Source: Sulfuricellaceae bacterium
GTDB lineage: Bacteria > Pseudomonadota > Gammaproteobacteria > Burkholderiales > UBA9220
Length of the DNA stretch: 20,668 nt
Direction of reading: 5' to 3'
Assembly (NCBI GenBank): GCA_019911985.1
Contig: JAIOJO010000522.1
Location: forward strand, 1 to 20,668
Shown here in pieces: positions 1 to 8,064 of this stretch (position 1 is its first letter; each line of letters begins with the position of its first letter). Both the position numbers and the translations under genes were made by a program. The notes below the pieces were generated by a model. That model searched no databases. It worked only from the letters and a program-made list of their open reading frames with translations, and was not told where the DNA came from.

Positions 1-995
1 CCATTATCCGCGCCAAGTTCGACAAGTGGTTTTCGAAGAAGGTGAAGGAGGCCGGTGCGCTGGTGGTGTGCGAAACCACGGTGCTGGAGTTGTTGCGGGA
101 TGCGGGCGGCAAGGTGGTCGGCGTGGAGGTGGATCGCGAAAACGGCAAGATTTACGCCGATGTCGTAATTATCGCCGACGGCGTGAATTCGACCTTGGCC
201 CGCAAGGCGGGCTTCCGCGAAGAACTCAACCCCAAGCACGTCGCCCTAGCGGTCAAGGAAATCCATTTTCTGCCCAAGGACGTGGTGGAGAGCCGCTTCA
301 ACATCGGCAAGGACGAGGGCGTGGTGATCGAAATGCTGGGCAAAATCACCCAGGGCATGGTCGGCACCGGTTTTCTCTATACCAACAAGGACTCGATCAG
401 CATCGGCGTGGGCTGCATGTTGTCCGATTTCATGGGGCAAAAAACCCGTCCCTACGAACTCATGGATAGACTCAAAGCCCATCCCTCGATCAAACCGCTG
501 TTGCAAGGCGGTGAAATGAAGGAATACACCGCCCATATGATTCCCGAGGGCGGCTACCATGCCATCCCCCAAATTTACGGCGACGGCTGGTTGATCGCGG
601 GCGATTCGGGCATGTTCGTCAACGCCGTGCACCGCGAGGGGTCGAATTTGGCGATGACCACCGGACGCATGGCGGCCGAGGTCGTGATGGAGTTGCGCCA
701 GGCCGGGAAAGCCATGACGGCTGGCCATCTGGCCTTGTACAAGCAACGCCTGGACGACAGCTTCGTGATGAAGGACATGAAGAAATACAAGGATATGCCG
801 GATATTCTCGACGGCAATAGGCAGTTTTTCACGACTTACCCGGAACTCCTCAGCCGGTCCGCCTATACTATGCTCACCGTCGATGGCGTGGACAAGCGCA
901 GCAAGGAAAAAGAGATTTTTGCCGATTTCCGCGAGCGCCGTTCCCTCTTCGGCTTGCTGGGCGACGCGTTCAAGCTATGGAGGGCGCTGCGATGA
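1..995 (+). CDS. fixC: FixC, electron transfer flavoprotein-quinone oxidoreductase-like protein (5' truncated by window)
   Basis: FixC is the flavoprotein dehydrogenase of the membrane-associated FixABCX complex. The complex bifurcates electrons from NADH to quinone and to ferredoxin or flavodoxin, supplying reductant to nitrogenase. The open frame runs in from the left edge (first full codon at base 3) and gives 330 residues; the family is usually about 430, so roughly 100 N-terminal residues with the GxGxxG dinucleotide-binding loop lie outside. Visible family marks are the FAD-contact segment IIADGVNSTLARKAG (about bases 168-212) and the second FAD segment WLIAGDSGMFVNAVHREGSN near 589-648. 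The C-terminus ends in a FixC-like FGLLGDAFKLWRALR. The stop overlaps the fixX start in ATGA, so the two are translationally coupled. An ordinary ETF-QO is less likely because fixX follows directly and the C-terminal ferredoxin domain is absent. Confidence 0.93.
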   Translation, partial: IIRAKFDKWFSKKVKEAGALVVCETTVLELLRDAGGKVVGVEVDRENGKIYADVVIIADGVNSTLARKAGFREELNPKHVALAVKEIHFLPKDVVESRFNIGKDEGVVIEMLGKITQGMVGTGFLYTNKDSISIGVGCMLSDFMGQKTRPYELMDRLKAHPSIKPLLQGGEMKEYTAHMIPEGGYHAIPQIYGDGWLIAGDSGMFVNAVHREGSNLAMTTGRMAAEVVMELRQAGKAMTAGHLALYKQRLDDSFVMKDMKKYKDMPDILDGNRQFFTTYPELLSRSAYTMLTVDGVDKRSKEKEIFADFRERRSLFGLLGDAFKLWRALR

Positions 996-1282
996 CGGCA
1001 CAAAAAGTCGAGGAAAAATTATTCCAGAACCGCTACCTGGTGGACGCGGACAACCCGCATATCCGCATCAAGGACCCCGAGGTCTGCGCCACCCGGTGCG
1101 AAACCAAGCAATGCGCGGTGTGTTGCCCCGCCGGTTGTTATACCGTGGAAGAAGCCAAGGTGACCTTGATTACCGACGGCTGCCTGGAGTGCGGCGCTTG
1201 CCGCGTCGTGTGCAACACCTATCTGAATGTGGCTTGGGAATATCCTCGCGGCGGGTATGGCATCTTGTTTAAGTTCGGCTAA
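992..1282 (+). CDS. fixX: FixX, ferredoxin-like subunit of the FixABCX complex
   Basis: Small iron-sulfur protein that accepts electrons from FixC in the FixABCX electron-bifurcating complex. It has 96 residues, normal for FixX. The C-terminal half carries a [4Fe-4S] ligand set CxxCxxCxxxC at Cys64, 67, 70 and 74; further cysteines at 32, 36, 41, 44, 45 and 49 form the usual Cys-rich N-terminal half (CETKQCAVCCPAGCY). I chose the ATG at 992 over the in-frame ATG at 977. The 992 start makes the ATGA overlap with the fixC stop and has GGAGGG at 979-984 correctly spaced, whereas the 977 start would contain that Shine-Dalgarno sequence. It ends the fix operon unless kup, 26 bases downstream, is co-transcribed. 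Confidence 0.95.
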   Translation: MTAQKVEEKLFQNRYLVDADNPHIRIKDPEVCATRCETKQCAVCCPAGCYTVEEAKVTLITDGCLECGACRVVCNTYLNVAWEYPRGGYGILFKFG

Positions 1283-1308
1283 GCGGACTTTGAGCGCCTC
1301 GACCCGCA

Positions 1309-3204
1309 ATGCCTAGCATGAGCAAGCCGCCTGCCGCATTGCCCCGCTCGCCGCAGGCCGCTCTGGTGCTCGGCGCGATCGGTATCGTGTATGGCGACAT
1401 CGGAACCAGCCCGCTGTACGCGATGAAGGAAATATTCGCCGGCCACCATCCGGTCGCGCTGTTGCAGAGCAATGTGCTGGGCGTGTTGTCGCTGGTGTTC
1501 TGGTCGCTGATGGTGGTGGTATCGCTCAAGTACGTGGCTTTTGTCATGCGCGCGGACAACCACGGCGAGGGCGGGATTATGGCGCTGATGGCGCTCACCT
1601 TGCGCACCGCGCAGACCCGTCCGCGCCGCCGCTGGCTGCTGATGACGCTGGGTTTGGCGGGCGCCTCCCTGTTTTACGGCGACGGCGTGATTACGCCGGC
1701 TATTTCGGTATTGAGCGCGGTTGAGGGCTTGGAAATCGCCACCCCGGTATGCAAGCCGTTTGTGGTGCCGATCACGATCGCCGTGCTGGCGCTTTTGTTT
1801 TTCTACCAGCGCAAGGGAACGGCGGGCATCGGCAAGCTATTCGGCCCGGTCATGGTTTTCTGGTTCGCCAGCCTGGCCGTATTGGGCATCGTCAGCATCG
1901 TTCAGGAGCCGGACGTGCTGCGCGCCCTCAACCCGCTCTACGCCATCCGTTTTTTCGCCGCCCACGGAGCGCAAGCCTTTCTCGCCCTCGGCGCCGTGGT
2001 GCTGGTTTTGACCGGGGCGGAAGCCTTGTATGCCGACATGGGACATTTCGGGCGGCGGCCCATCCAGTTGGCTTGGTTCGCCTTTGTGCTGCCTGCGCTG
2101 ATGCTCAATTATTTCGGCCAGGGGGCGCTCATCCTGCACCATCCGCATGCGGTGCAGAACCCTTTTTACTGGCTGGTTCCCGCCTGGGCGCTGTATCCGA
2201 TGGTGGCGCTGGCGACCATCGCTACCGTGATCGCCTCGCAAGCGGTTATTTCGGGCGCTTTTTCGATCACCCATCAAGCGATGCAATTGGGCTACGCCCC
2301 GCGCTTCGAGTTGCGCCATACGTCCGAGGAAGCCATTGGCCAGATCTATGTTCCCGGTATCAACTGGATGCTGCTGGTCGCCGTGATCGCCCTGGTGCTG
2401 GGCTTCCAATCGTCGAATAAGCTGGCGGCGGCTTATGGCATCGCCGTCACCGGAACGATGGTGATTACCACGACCCTGGCTTTTGTCGTAGCCAGCCGCT
2501 TGTGGGGATGGGGGTGGTTCAAGAGTACCGTGCTGCTGGCCGGTTTCCTGATCGTGGATCTCGCGTTCTTCGGCGCCAATGCGCTGAAGATCGTCGATGG
2601 CGGTTGGTTCCCGGTGCTCATGGGCGCCTTGATATTTACGCTCATGTCCACCTGGAAGCGGGGCCGGGAGATCCTGCTGGCCCACTTGAAGGAAAGCGCC
2701 TTCAAGCTGGAGGATTTTATCGAGGGCATCAAAATCCAGGGTCCGGCCCGAGTTCCCGGTACCGCCGTCTACATGACGGCGAATACCCACGGCGTGCCCT
2801 TTTCCTTGCTGCACAACTTGATGCACAACAAAGTTCTGCACGAGCAAGTGGTGCTGCTGCACGTGTTCATTCGGGATGTTCCTTGGGTGGCGAGCCGCGA
2901 GCGCATCCACGTCGTTGCGCTGGAAAACGGGTTTTTCCAGGTGCGGCTCGAATACGGATTCAAGGACGAGCCGAACATTCCCCGCGACTTGCTGCTTTGC
3001 GACGTCCATAAGCTGAAATGCGACATGATGATGACCTCGTTCTTTTTCGGCCGCGAAACGTTGGTTCCTTCCCGCCATCCGGCGATGCCGATGTGGCGCT
3101 CCTTGTTGTTCATCAGCATGTACCGCAACGCGGCCAGCGCCATGTCTTTTTTCCGCATCCCCACCAATCGCGTGGTGGAGCTGGGGACGCAAATCGAATT
3201 GTAG
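1309..3204 (+). CDS. kup: Kup, low-affinity K+/H+ symporter
   Basis: Inner-membrane potassium uptake protein of the KUP/HAK/KT family, thought to import K+ with protons. It has 631 residues, the usual size. The N-terminal family signature GDIGTSPLYAMKE is at residues 29-41, followed by conserved loops (FYGDGVITPAISVLSAVEG, ADMGHFGRRPIQLAW, NYFGQGALIL) and about twelve hydrophobic spans over the first 450 residues. A hydrophilic C-terminal domain of about 170 residues follows. The start is uncertain: ATG 1309 and ATG 1318 are in frame and neither has a clear ribosome-binding site. It lies 26 bases after fixX with no visible terminator or promoter between, so it may be read from the fix operon. 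Placement next to fix genes does not imply a role in nitrogen fixation. Confidence 0.95.
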   Translation: MPSMSKPPAALPRSPQAALVLGAIGIVYGDIGTSPLYAMKEIFAGHHPVALLQSNVLGVLSLVFWSLMVVVSLKYVAFVMRADNHGEGGIMALMALTLRTAQTRPRRRWLLMTLGLAGASLFYGDGVITPAISVLSAVEGLEIATPVCKPFVVPITIAVLALLFFYQRKGTAGIGKLFGPVMVFWFASLAVLGIVSIVQEPDVLRALNPLYAIRFFAAHGAQAFLALGAVVLVLTGAEALYADMGHFGRRPIQLAWFAFVLPALMLNYFGQGALILHHPHAVQNPFYWLVPAWALYPMVALATIATVIASQAVISGAFSITHQAMQLGYAPRFELRHTSEEAIGQIYVPGINWMLLVAVIALVLGFQSSNKLAAAYGIAVTGTMVITTTLAFVVASRLWGWGWFKSTVLLAGFLIVDLAFFGANALKIVDGGWFPVLMGALIFTLMSTWKRGREILLAHLKESAFKLEDFIEGIKIQGPARVPGTAVYMTANTHGVPFSLLHNLMHNKVLHEQVVLLHVFIRDVPWVASRERIHVVALENGFFQVRLEYGFKDEPNIPRDLLLCDVHKLKCDMMMTSFFFGRETLVPSRHPAMPMWRSLLFISMYRNAASAMSFFRIPTNRVVELGTQIEL

Positions 3205-3590
3205 CGATAGCCAGCGCCTTGCTTGGGCATGGCGGGTATGCGCGCGCAAAAATGGCTAGGCCGGCGCGAGCCGCATCCCGATTGACAGGCCATGGCGAGA
3301 GGTATATCTTTCGCCCGTCTCAAAAACACAGGCCACCCCACTTGGACAGTTGCAGTTGTAGCACTATTTGCCTCTCGGCCGTCGCGAAAGTTTCACATTA
3401 GGGCTGTATTCTCCGTATCCGCTCTTGAAGCTTCCCGTTGACCGCAGAGGTTTAGGGAAGATAAGGACGGAAAATCCTTCGGCATCCTGCCGGCGCATTT
3501 TCAGGTTTTATCTATTTTGACGTTTCTATGCATGGTGCTGCTAGCCGCGGCCATGCCTAGCTTCGCTGCGCGCGAAATAAGGAGTTCACA
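3205..3590 (+). promoter_or_regulatory. Long structured 5' leader of mgtA
   Basis: No convincing gene lies in these 386 bases. A promoter-like pair at 3282-3310 would give a transcript with about 270 bases of untranslated leader. Hairpins visible by eye are CTTCCC 3431-3436 with GGGAAG 3455-3460 (inner ACC/GGT pairing), AAGGA 3463-3467 with TCCTT 3475-3479, GGCA/TGCC at 3481-3491, and GCATGG 3530-3535 with CCATGC 3551-3556 just ahead of the ribosome-binding site. Known mgtA genes of enteric bacteria have long Mg2+-responsive leaders. That this one works in the same way is inference: I do not recognise the M-box or the enteric mgtL leader in it. Confidence 0.45.
3282..3310 (+). promoter_or_regulatory. 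Sigma-70-type promoter candidate for mgtA
   Basis: A perfect -35 box TTGACA (3282-3287) and a -10-like TATCTT (3305-3310, 4 of 6 matches) are separated by 17 bases. It lies in the gap after kup and about 280 bases before the mgtA start. No other gene starts downstream in this gap. Confidence 0.5.
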
Positions 3591-6356
3591 ATGAAGAGCG
3601 TTTTCCTGAGGGAATTTTTTGTCGCATGCATGCGGACGCGGGGGATCAGCCGCCATTTCCGGCGGCTTGCCCTCCTCGATTCGCTCACCGGCACGGGTGT
3701 AAGTAAAGAGGTGCCGCCATCGTTGGCACAGACTCTGGTTGGCGCCGCCAAAAGCGACGTCGATGCGTTGTTGAGCAGCCTTGGCTCCCATGCAGACGGC
3801 CTGAGCGAACACGAGGCTGAGGTTATCCGCGAGCGTGTTGGTTTTAACGAAGTCGAGCACGAAAAACCCATGCCATGGTGGCGGCACCTGTGGCACAGCT
3901 ATAGCAATCCGTTCAACCTGTTGCTAACTATTCTCGCCCTGGTCTCCTACCTTACCGGGGACATGAAGGCCACGATCGTCATTTCGACCATGGTGGTATT
4001 GTCCACGCTGTTGCGCTTCTGGCAAGAGTCCAAATCCAACAAAGCGGCGGACAAGTTGAAGGCGATGGTGAGCAACACGGCCACCGTGATGCGCCGAGAC
4101 CCGGCCGAAGATGCCGCCGAGGATGCACGCAAATACTTCGACGTCATGCTTCACCCCAAGGCGCCGCAACGCACCGAAGTGCCGATCAAAAACCTGGTGC
4201 CGGGTGATCTGGTGGTGCTGTCGGCTGGGGACATGATCCCTGCGGATATACGTGTGTTGACCGCCAAAGACCTGTTCTTGGCGCAGGCGGCCATGACGGG
4301 TGAATCGCTGCCGGTGGAGAAATTCGCCCACCCACGCAACCCGGAGGCCACCAATCCGCTGGAACTGGACAACATCCTGTTCATGGGTACCAACGTGGTG
4401 AGTGGTTCGGCGACGGCCATAGTAGTTGCTACCGGCAGCAACACTTATTTTGGGGCGCTAGCCCAGCGCGTGACCACCACCGACCGTGCGCCGACGGCCT
4501 TCCAGTCCGGGGTGAACAAGGTGAGTTGGTTGCTGATCCGCTTCATGCTGGTGATGACGCCGGCGGTGCTGCTGATCAACGGTTTCACCAAGGGCGATTG
4601 GGTAGAGGCGTTCCTGTTCGCGCTGTCGGTTGCGGTGGGCTTGACGCCGGAAATGCTGCCGATGATCGTTACCGCCACCTTGGCCAGGGGCGCCGTGATT
4701 CTGTCGCGCAAGAAAGTCATCGTCAAGCGGTTGGATGCGATCCAGAACTTCGGTGCGATGGATGTGCTGTGCACCGACAAAACCGGAACGCTGACCCAGG
4801 ATAAAATTTTTCTGGCGCGGCATACAGACGTGTTCGGTGAGGCGTCGGATCAGGTGCTGGAGTATGCCTACCTCAATAGCTATTACCAGACCGGGCTGAA
4901 AAATCTGCTCGACATAGCCGTACTGGAACACGCCGAAGTCCACCGTGAACTCAACGTCGCAAAATACTATCGCAAGGTGGACGAAATCCCGTTTGATTTT
5001 CAGCGGCGGCGCATGTCAGTCGTGGTATCAGAGCGCGACGACCATCACGAACTGATCTGCAAAGGTGCGGTGGAGGAGATCCTCAGCGTGTGCAACCGGG
5101 TGCATCATGGCGATGCGATCGAGCCGCTCTCGGCTGAACTGCTGGCGCAGGTGAATGGCCTCACCGCTGCACTCAATGAAGAGGGCCTGCGCGTGGTGGC
5201 GGTAGCGATGAAAGAAACCCCGCCCACACAGAGCGTATACAGCGTGACGGACGAATCCGACCTGATCCTGGTGGGCTATATCGCCTTCCTCGATCCGCCC
5301 AAGGAATCCACTGCACCTGCCTTGAAGGCGCTGCAGGCGCACGGTGTGGCCGTGAAAGTACTGACCGGGGACAACGAACGCGTCACCGCCAAAATTTGCC
5401 GTGAAGTCGGCTTGCCGATGCAAGGTGTGATATTGGGTAACAATATCGAGGTACTCAGCGAGGCCGAACTGGCGCTTGTGGTCGAACAACACAATGTATT
5501 CGCCAAGCTTTCGCCTTCGCACAAGGAGCGTATCGTGCACGCGCTCAAAGCCAATGGCCATGTCGTTGGTTTTATGGGCGACGGAATCAACGACGCGCCA
5601 GCCCTGCGCACCGCAGACATCGGCATTTCGGTGGATACGGCGGTGGACATCGCCAAGGAGGCCGCCGACATCATCCTGCTGGAAAGGAGCCTGATGGTGC
5701 TGGAAGAAGGCGTGCTCGAAGGGCGCAAGACTTTTGCCAATATGCTGAAGTACATCAAGATGACCGCCAGTTCGAACTTCGGCAACATGTTCTCGGTGCT
5801 GGTGGCCAGCGCTTTCCTGCCTTTCCTGCCGATGCTGCCGCTGCATCTGCTGGTGCTGAACCTGCTCTATGACATCTCGCAGACTGCCATTCCCTTCGAC
5901 AACGTAGACGAGGAGCAGGTCAGGCTACCGCAACGCTGGAACCCGGACGGTATCAGCCGCTTCATGGTGTTCTTCGGGCCGGTCAGCTCCATCTTCGATA
6001 TCGCCACTTACGGGCTGATGTGGTTCTTTTTTAGCGCCAACACGGTAGCTCATCAGACCTTGTTCCAGTCGGGCTGGTTCATCGAGAGCCTGCTGTCGCA
6101 AACGGTGATCGTGTATATGCTCCGCACGCGGAAAATCCCATTCATCCAGAGCCGCATTGGCTTGCTGCTACTGGCAACGACGATGGCTGTCATGGTCGTC
6201 GGGGTTCTCGTACCGATGGGGCCGTTTGCACATTACTTCAGGCTGCAAGCGCTACCGTTCACCTATTTCCCGTTCCTGGTCATGATCTTGCTCACCTACG
6301 TGCTGCTGATTCAGGCAATGAAAGGGTTTTACACGCGACGTTACGGATGGCAATAA
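3591..6356 (+). CDS. mgtA: MgtA, magnesium-translocating P-type ATPase
   Basis: P3B-type ATPase that imports Mg2+ across the inner membrane at the cost of ATP. It has 921 residues, close to the roughly 900 of MgtA/MgtB. The actuator-domain TGES is at residues 236-239. The membrane motif LTPEMLP is at 351-357 and the phosphorylation site DKTGTLT at 396-402, with Asp396 the acceptor. The hinge motif GDGINDAP is at 663-670. Hydrophobic spans fall in P-type ATPase order, two near 108-142, two near 312-365 and about six after residue 720. The LTPEMLP motif marks the Mg2+ subfamily rather than Ca2+ or heavy-metal pumps. The start is supported by AAGGAG about 7 bases before ATG 3591. A structured leader precedes it, and the FN3K-family gene converges on it 22 bases after the stop with no terminator in the gap. 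Confidence 0.95.
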   Translation: MKSVFLREFFVACMRTRGISRHFRRLALLDSLTGTGVSKEVPPSLAQTLVGAAKSDVDALLSSLGSHADGLSEHEAEVIRERVGFNEVEHEKPMPWWRHLWHSYSNPFNLLLTILALVSYLTGDMKATIVISTMVVLSTLLRFWQESKSNKAADKLKAMVSNTATVMRRDPAEDAAEDARKYFDVMLHPKAPQRTEVPIKNLVPGDLVVLSAGDMIPADIRVLTAKDLFLAQAAMTGESLPVEKFAHPRNPEATNPLELDNILFMGTNVVSGSATAIVVATGSNTYFGALAQRVTTTDRAPTAFQSGVNKVSWLLIRFMLVMTPAVLLINGFTKGDWVEAFLFALSVAVGLTPEMLPMIVTATLARGAVILSRKKVIVKRLDAIQNFGAMDVLCTDKTGTLTQDKIFLARHTDVFGEASDQVLEYAYLNSYYQTGLKNLLDIAVLEHAEVHRELNVAKYYRKVDEIPFDFQRRRMSVVVSERDDHHELICKGAVEEILSVCNRVHHGDAIEPLSAELLAQVNGLTAALNEEGLRVVAVAMKETPPTQSVYSVTDESDLILVGYIAFLDPPKESTAPALKALQAHGVAVKVLTGDNERVTAKICREVGLPMQGVILGNNIEVLSEAELALVVEQHNVFAKLSPSHKERIVHALKANGHVVGFMGDGINDAPALRTADIGISVDTAVDIAKEAADIILLERSLMVLEEGVLEGRKTFANMLKYIKMTASSNFGNMFSVLVASAFLPFLPMLPLHLLVLNLLYDISQTAIPFDNVDEEQVRLPQRWNPDGISRFMVFFGPVSSIFDIATYGLMWFFFSANTVAHQTLFQSGWFIESLLSQTVIVYMLRTRKIPFIQSRIGLLLLATTMAVMVVGVLVPMGPFAHYFRLQALPFTYFPFLVMILLTYVLLIQAMKGFYTRRYGWQ

Positions 6357-6378
6357 GGGTGGCGCGGATCGGGCTCGT

Positions 6379-7236
6379 TCAGCCGGTGAAATGCCGCAGC
6401 GTGGACGCTACGCGCTCCACATACCCGCCGCCGAACAAGCGGACGTGAACCAGCAGCGGGTAAAGGTTGTAGAGGGGGCGCTTGGTGTCGTGGAAATTCT
6501 GCGATAGCGCGCGCCGTTCGGCGTAATGGCGGAAGAAGGTCTCGCCGAAGGTGGAAAACAGGGTGATGAACGCCAACTCGATTTCCGGGTCGGCGAAATA
6601 CAGCGCCGGGTCGATAAATCCGGTGATGCGCCCGTCCTGTCCCATGACGTTGCCGCCCCACACGTCGCCGTGCACCAATCCGGGTTTTTCCGGCTCGTCC
6701 AGCCATTGGTCGAGCCTGCCCGCCAGGCGCTCGATTCTTTTCACCGATTCTCTGGGCAGGCGGGCCTCATCGAAAGCGAGCCGGGCCATTTCCATCAGCC
6801 GTTGCTCGGCGAAAAACCCCAGCCAACGGGCGGTGCGGGGGTTGGGTTGGCGCAGCCCGCCGATCACGGTGTCGAAATCGAAACCGTAATCGGCCGCGGT
6901 GTGGCCGTGCAGTTTCGCCAGCAGCTCGGCGGCATGGGCTTCTTCCGCGGGCCCAGGCGAGGCGTTCCCCAGCACCCAGCTCATGAGCAAAAAAGAATCG
7001 TCGTAGTCCAGCGCAACAGGCGCGGGCAGAACCGCGTGGCGCCGCAGGTAGTCCAGCATGCGGCCTTCTACCGCCAAGCCGCCGCTCGCCGCTTGATCCA
7101 CTTTGACGGCATAGAGCGTGCCATTTACCTCCAGGCCGTATATTTCCCCCACGCAGCCGCCGGACAAGGGGCGGAGGTTTTTCACCGCGCCGCCGAGACG
7201 TGTTTCGATTTTCTTGAGCAGGTCTGGAGAGGTCAT
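6379..7236 (-). CDS. Fructosamine kinase family protein
   Basis: Cytoplasmic small-molecule kinase of the FN3K/aminoglycoside-phosphotransferase-like fold. Family members phosphorylate protein-bound or free ketosamines (early glycation products) so that they fall apart. It has 285 residues, typical for bacterial members. A candidate ATP-binding lysine is Lys45 (LYAVK), after the glycine-bearing loop SGGCVGEIY. The catalytic loop is HGDVWGGN at 189-196 with Asp191, and the metal-binding IDP is at 208-210 (Asp209). ADPEIELAFITLF follows, as is typical of the family. No good Shine-Dalgarno sequence is visible before ATG 7236, so the start is moderately sure. It is convergent with mgtA and downstream of the ParA-like gene on the same strand. 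The substrate cannot be read from sequence. Confidence 0.9.
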   Translation of the reverse strand: MTSPDLLKKIETRLGGAVKNLRPLSGGCVGEIYGLEVNGTLYAVKVDQAASGGLAVEGRMLDYLRRHAVLPAPVALDYDDSFLLMSWVLGNASPGPAEEAHAAELLAKLHGHTAADYGFDFDTVIGGLRQPNPRTARWLGFFAEQRLMEMARLAFDEARLPRESVKRIERLAGRLDQWLDEPEKPGLVHGDVWGGNVMGQDGRITGFIDPALYFADPEIELAFITLFSTFGETFFRHYAERRALSQNFHDTKRPLYNLYPLLVHVRLFGGGYVERVASTLRHFTG

Positions 7237-7374
7237 TTGAACGGCCGTGCTGAAATCTTTCCGGGGAAATTTCCGTCCTTGTCAGGGTGATGTCAGGAAA
7301 AGGGGCAAGAATACTCGTTAGTGAAACAGACTTGTATTTTTTATCCTCCTTCATCTTCATCAGATGAAGTTTAC

Positions 7375-7399
7375 AGCCCGCCTTGGCGGGCTTTTTTTT
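7375..7399 (+). terminator. Rho-independent terminator acting on the + strand
   Basis: The arms AGCCCGCC (7375-7382) and GGCGGGCT (7385-7392) are perfectly complementary and are followed by an uninterrupted run of eight T through 7399. A second hairpin, CTTCAT/ATGAAG, lies just upstream at 7355-7369. The T-run is only on the + strand, but both flanking genes are on the - strand, so this terminator serves a + transcript with no annotated gene of its own: mgtA read-through or a small RNA. Read on the - strand the hairpin has no U-tract. Confidence 0.8.
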
Positions 7400-7420
7400 A
7401 CGGATCGGACGCGCCCCGCG

Positions 7421-8047
7421 TCACGAAACGCTTTCTTCCTTATAGGGCAATTTCATCCGATCGAGCACTTGTCGAGCCATGCTGCGGCAGACGTTGTTCA
7501 GCAGCGTCGGCAGGCTGGGTGGCTGGCGGGTTTGCAGCAGCAGTTTGCTGGCGCTGACGGAGTACACCGGGTCGAGGAGCCGGTCGCGGTAGTCCGGCAT
7601 GAGTTCGTCCAGCGTGCGTTCGGCCGCCATTTGCTGCCAGGGGTTGGTCGGCCATTGGGAGGGAATGCCATAGGCTTCCGGGAAGGCGTCCAAGTCATCG
7701 ACGACGGTGCGAATGTCTTCGTGCGAGTCGCGGAATGGCAGCAGAGCAAGGCTGGACATCTCGTAGAAGCGGCGATCCATCTCCGGGCGGTTGCCGCCGC
7801 CGTCGATCACGCCGATCCAGGAAGGCAAGGCTTCCAGTTTGCGGACGATGCGCTCCAGGGTTTCCGGCGTTCGTCCGTCGAGGGGTATGTAGCGCCGCCC
7901 TTCCCGGGCTAGCGGCGTGCGCGCGGCGTCGGTGAGCACGGCAATCGACTGGCGGCCGAGCAGGCCGAGTCCGTGGCACAGCATGTGGGTCATGCTGGTT
8001 TTCCCCGTGCCGCCTTTGTTGCCGATGATGCAAACGATACGTTCCAT
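7421..8047 (-). CDS. ParA/MinD-like P-loop ATPase, stand-alone
   Basis: A 208-residue protein with an N-terminal deviant Walker A motif, GNKGGTGKTS at residues 9-18. It includes the signature lysine Lys11 and Lys16, as in ParA, MinD and related dimerising ATPases. A Walker-B-like strand GVIDGGG (residues 79-85, Asp82) is followed by RPEMDRRFYEMSSLALLPFRDS. No DNA-binding domain and no ParB gene are seen. The start ATG at 8047 follows an AGGAGGAAG tract about 13 bases upstream and lies 17 bases after the preceding small gene, so the two form one operon. An upstream extension to about 8197 is open but overlaps that gene and lacks similarity. Function unknown; plasmid or chromosome partition is unlikely without ParB. 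The GGG in place of the usual proline-containing switch II is unusual. Confidence 0.8.
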   Translation of the reverse strand: MERIVCIIGNKGGTGKTSMTHMLCHGLGLLGRQSIAVLTDAARTPLAREGRRYIPLDGRTPETLERIVRKLEALPSWIGVIDGGGNRPEMDRRFYEMSSLALLPFRDSHEDIRTVVDDLDAFPEAYGIPSQWPTNPWQQMAAERTLDELMPDYRDRLLDPVYSVSASKLLLQTRQPPSLPTLLNNVCRSMARQVLDRMKLPYKEESVS

Positions 8048-8064
8048 GCGGCCGTTTCTTCCTC

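Noticed and set aside
977..991. Earlier in-frame ATG for fixX
   Set aside because: It would place the Shine-Dalgarno GGAGGG inside the coding region and lacks one of its own.
1837..3249. 470-residue open frame on the - strand opposite kup
   Set aside because: Antisense shadow of kup with low-complexity His/Arg/Gln composition and no recognisable motif.
3528..3560. Ten-codon ORF (MHGAASRGHA) in the mgtA leader as a possible mgtL-like leader peptide
   Set aside because: No ribosome-binding site, no acidic or proline-rich stretch like known Mg2+-sensing leader peptides, and it overlaps a hairpin.
3463..7279. Shared 11-mer AAGGACGGAAA in the mgtA leader and upstream of the fructosamine-kinase gene (- strand)
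   Set aside because: Many 11-base matches are expected by chance within 20 kb, and the flanks do not extend the match.
7375..7399. Reading the hairpin as the - strand terminator of the ParA-like operon
   Set aside because: On the - strand the hairpin is followed by TGTAAACTTC, not a U-run; the T-tract is on the + strand only.
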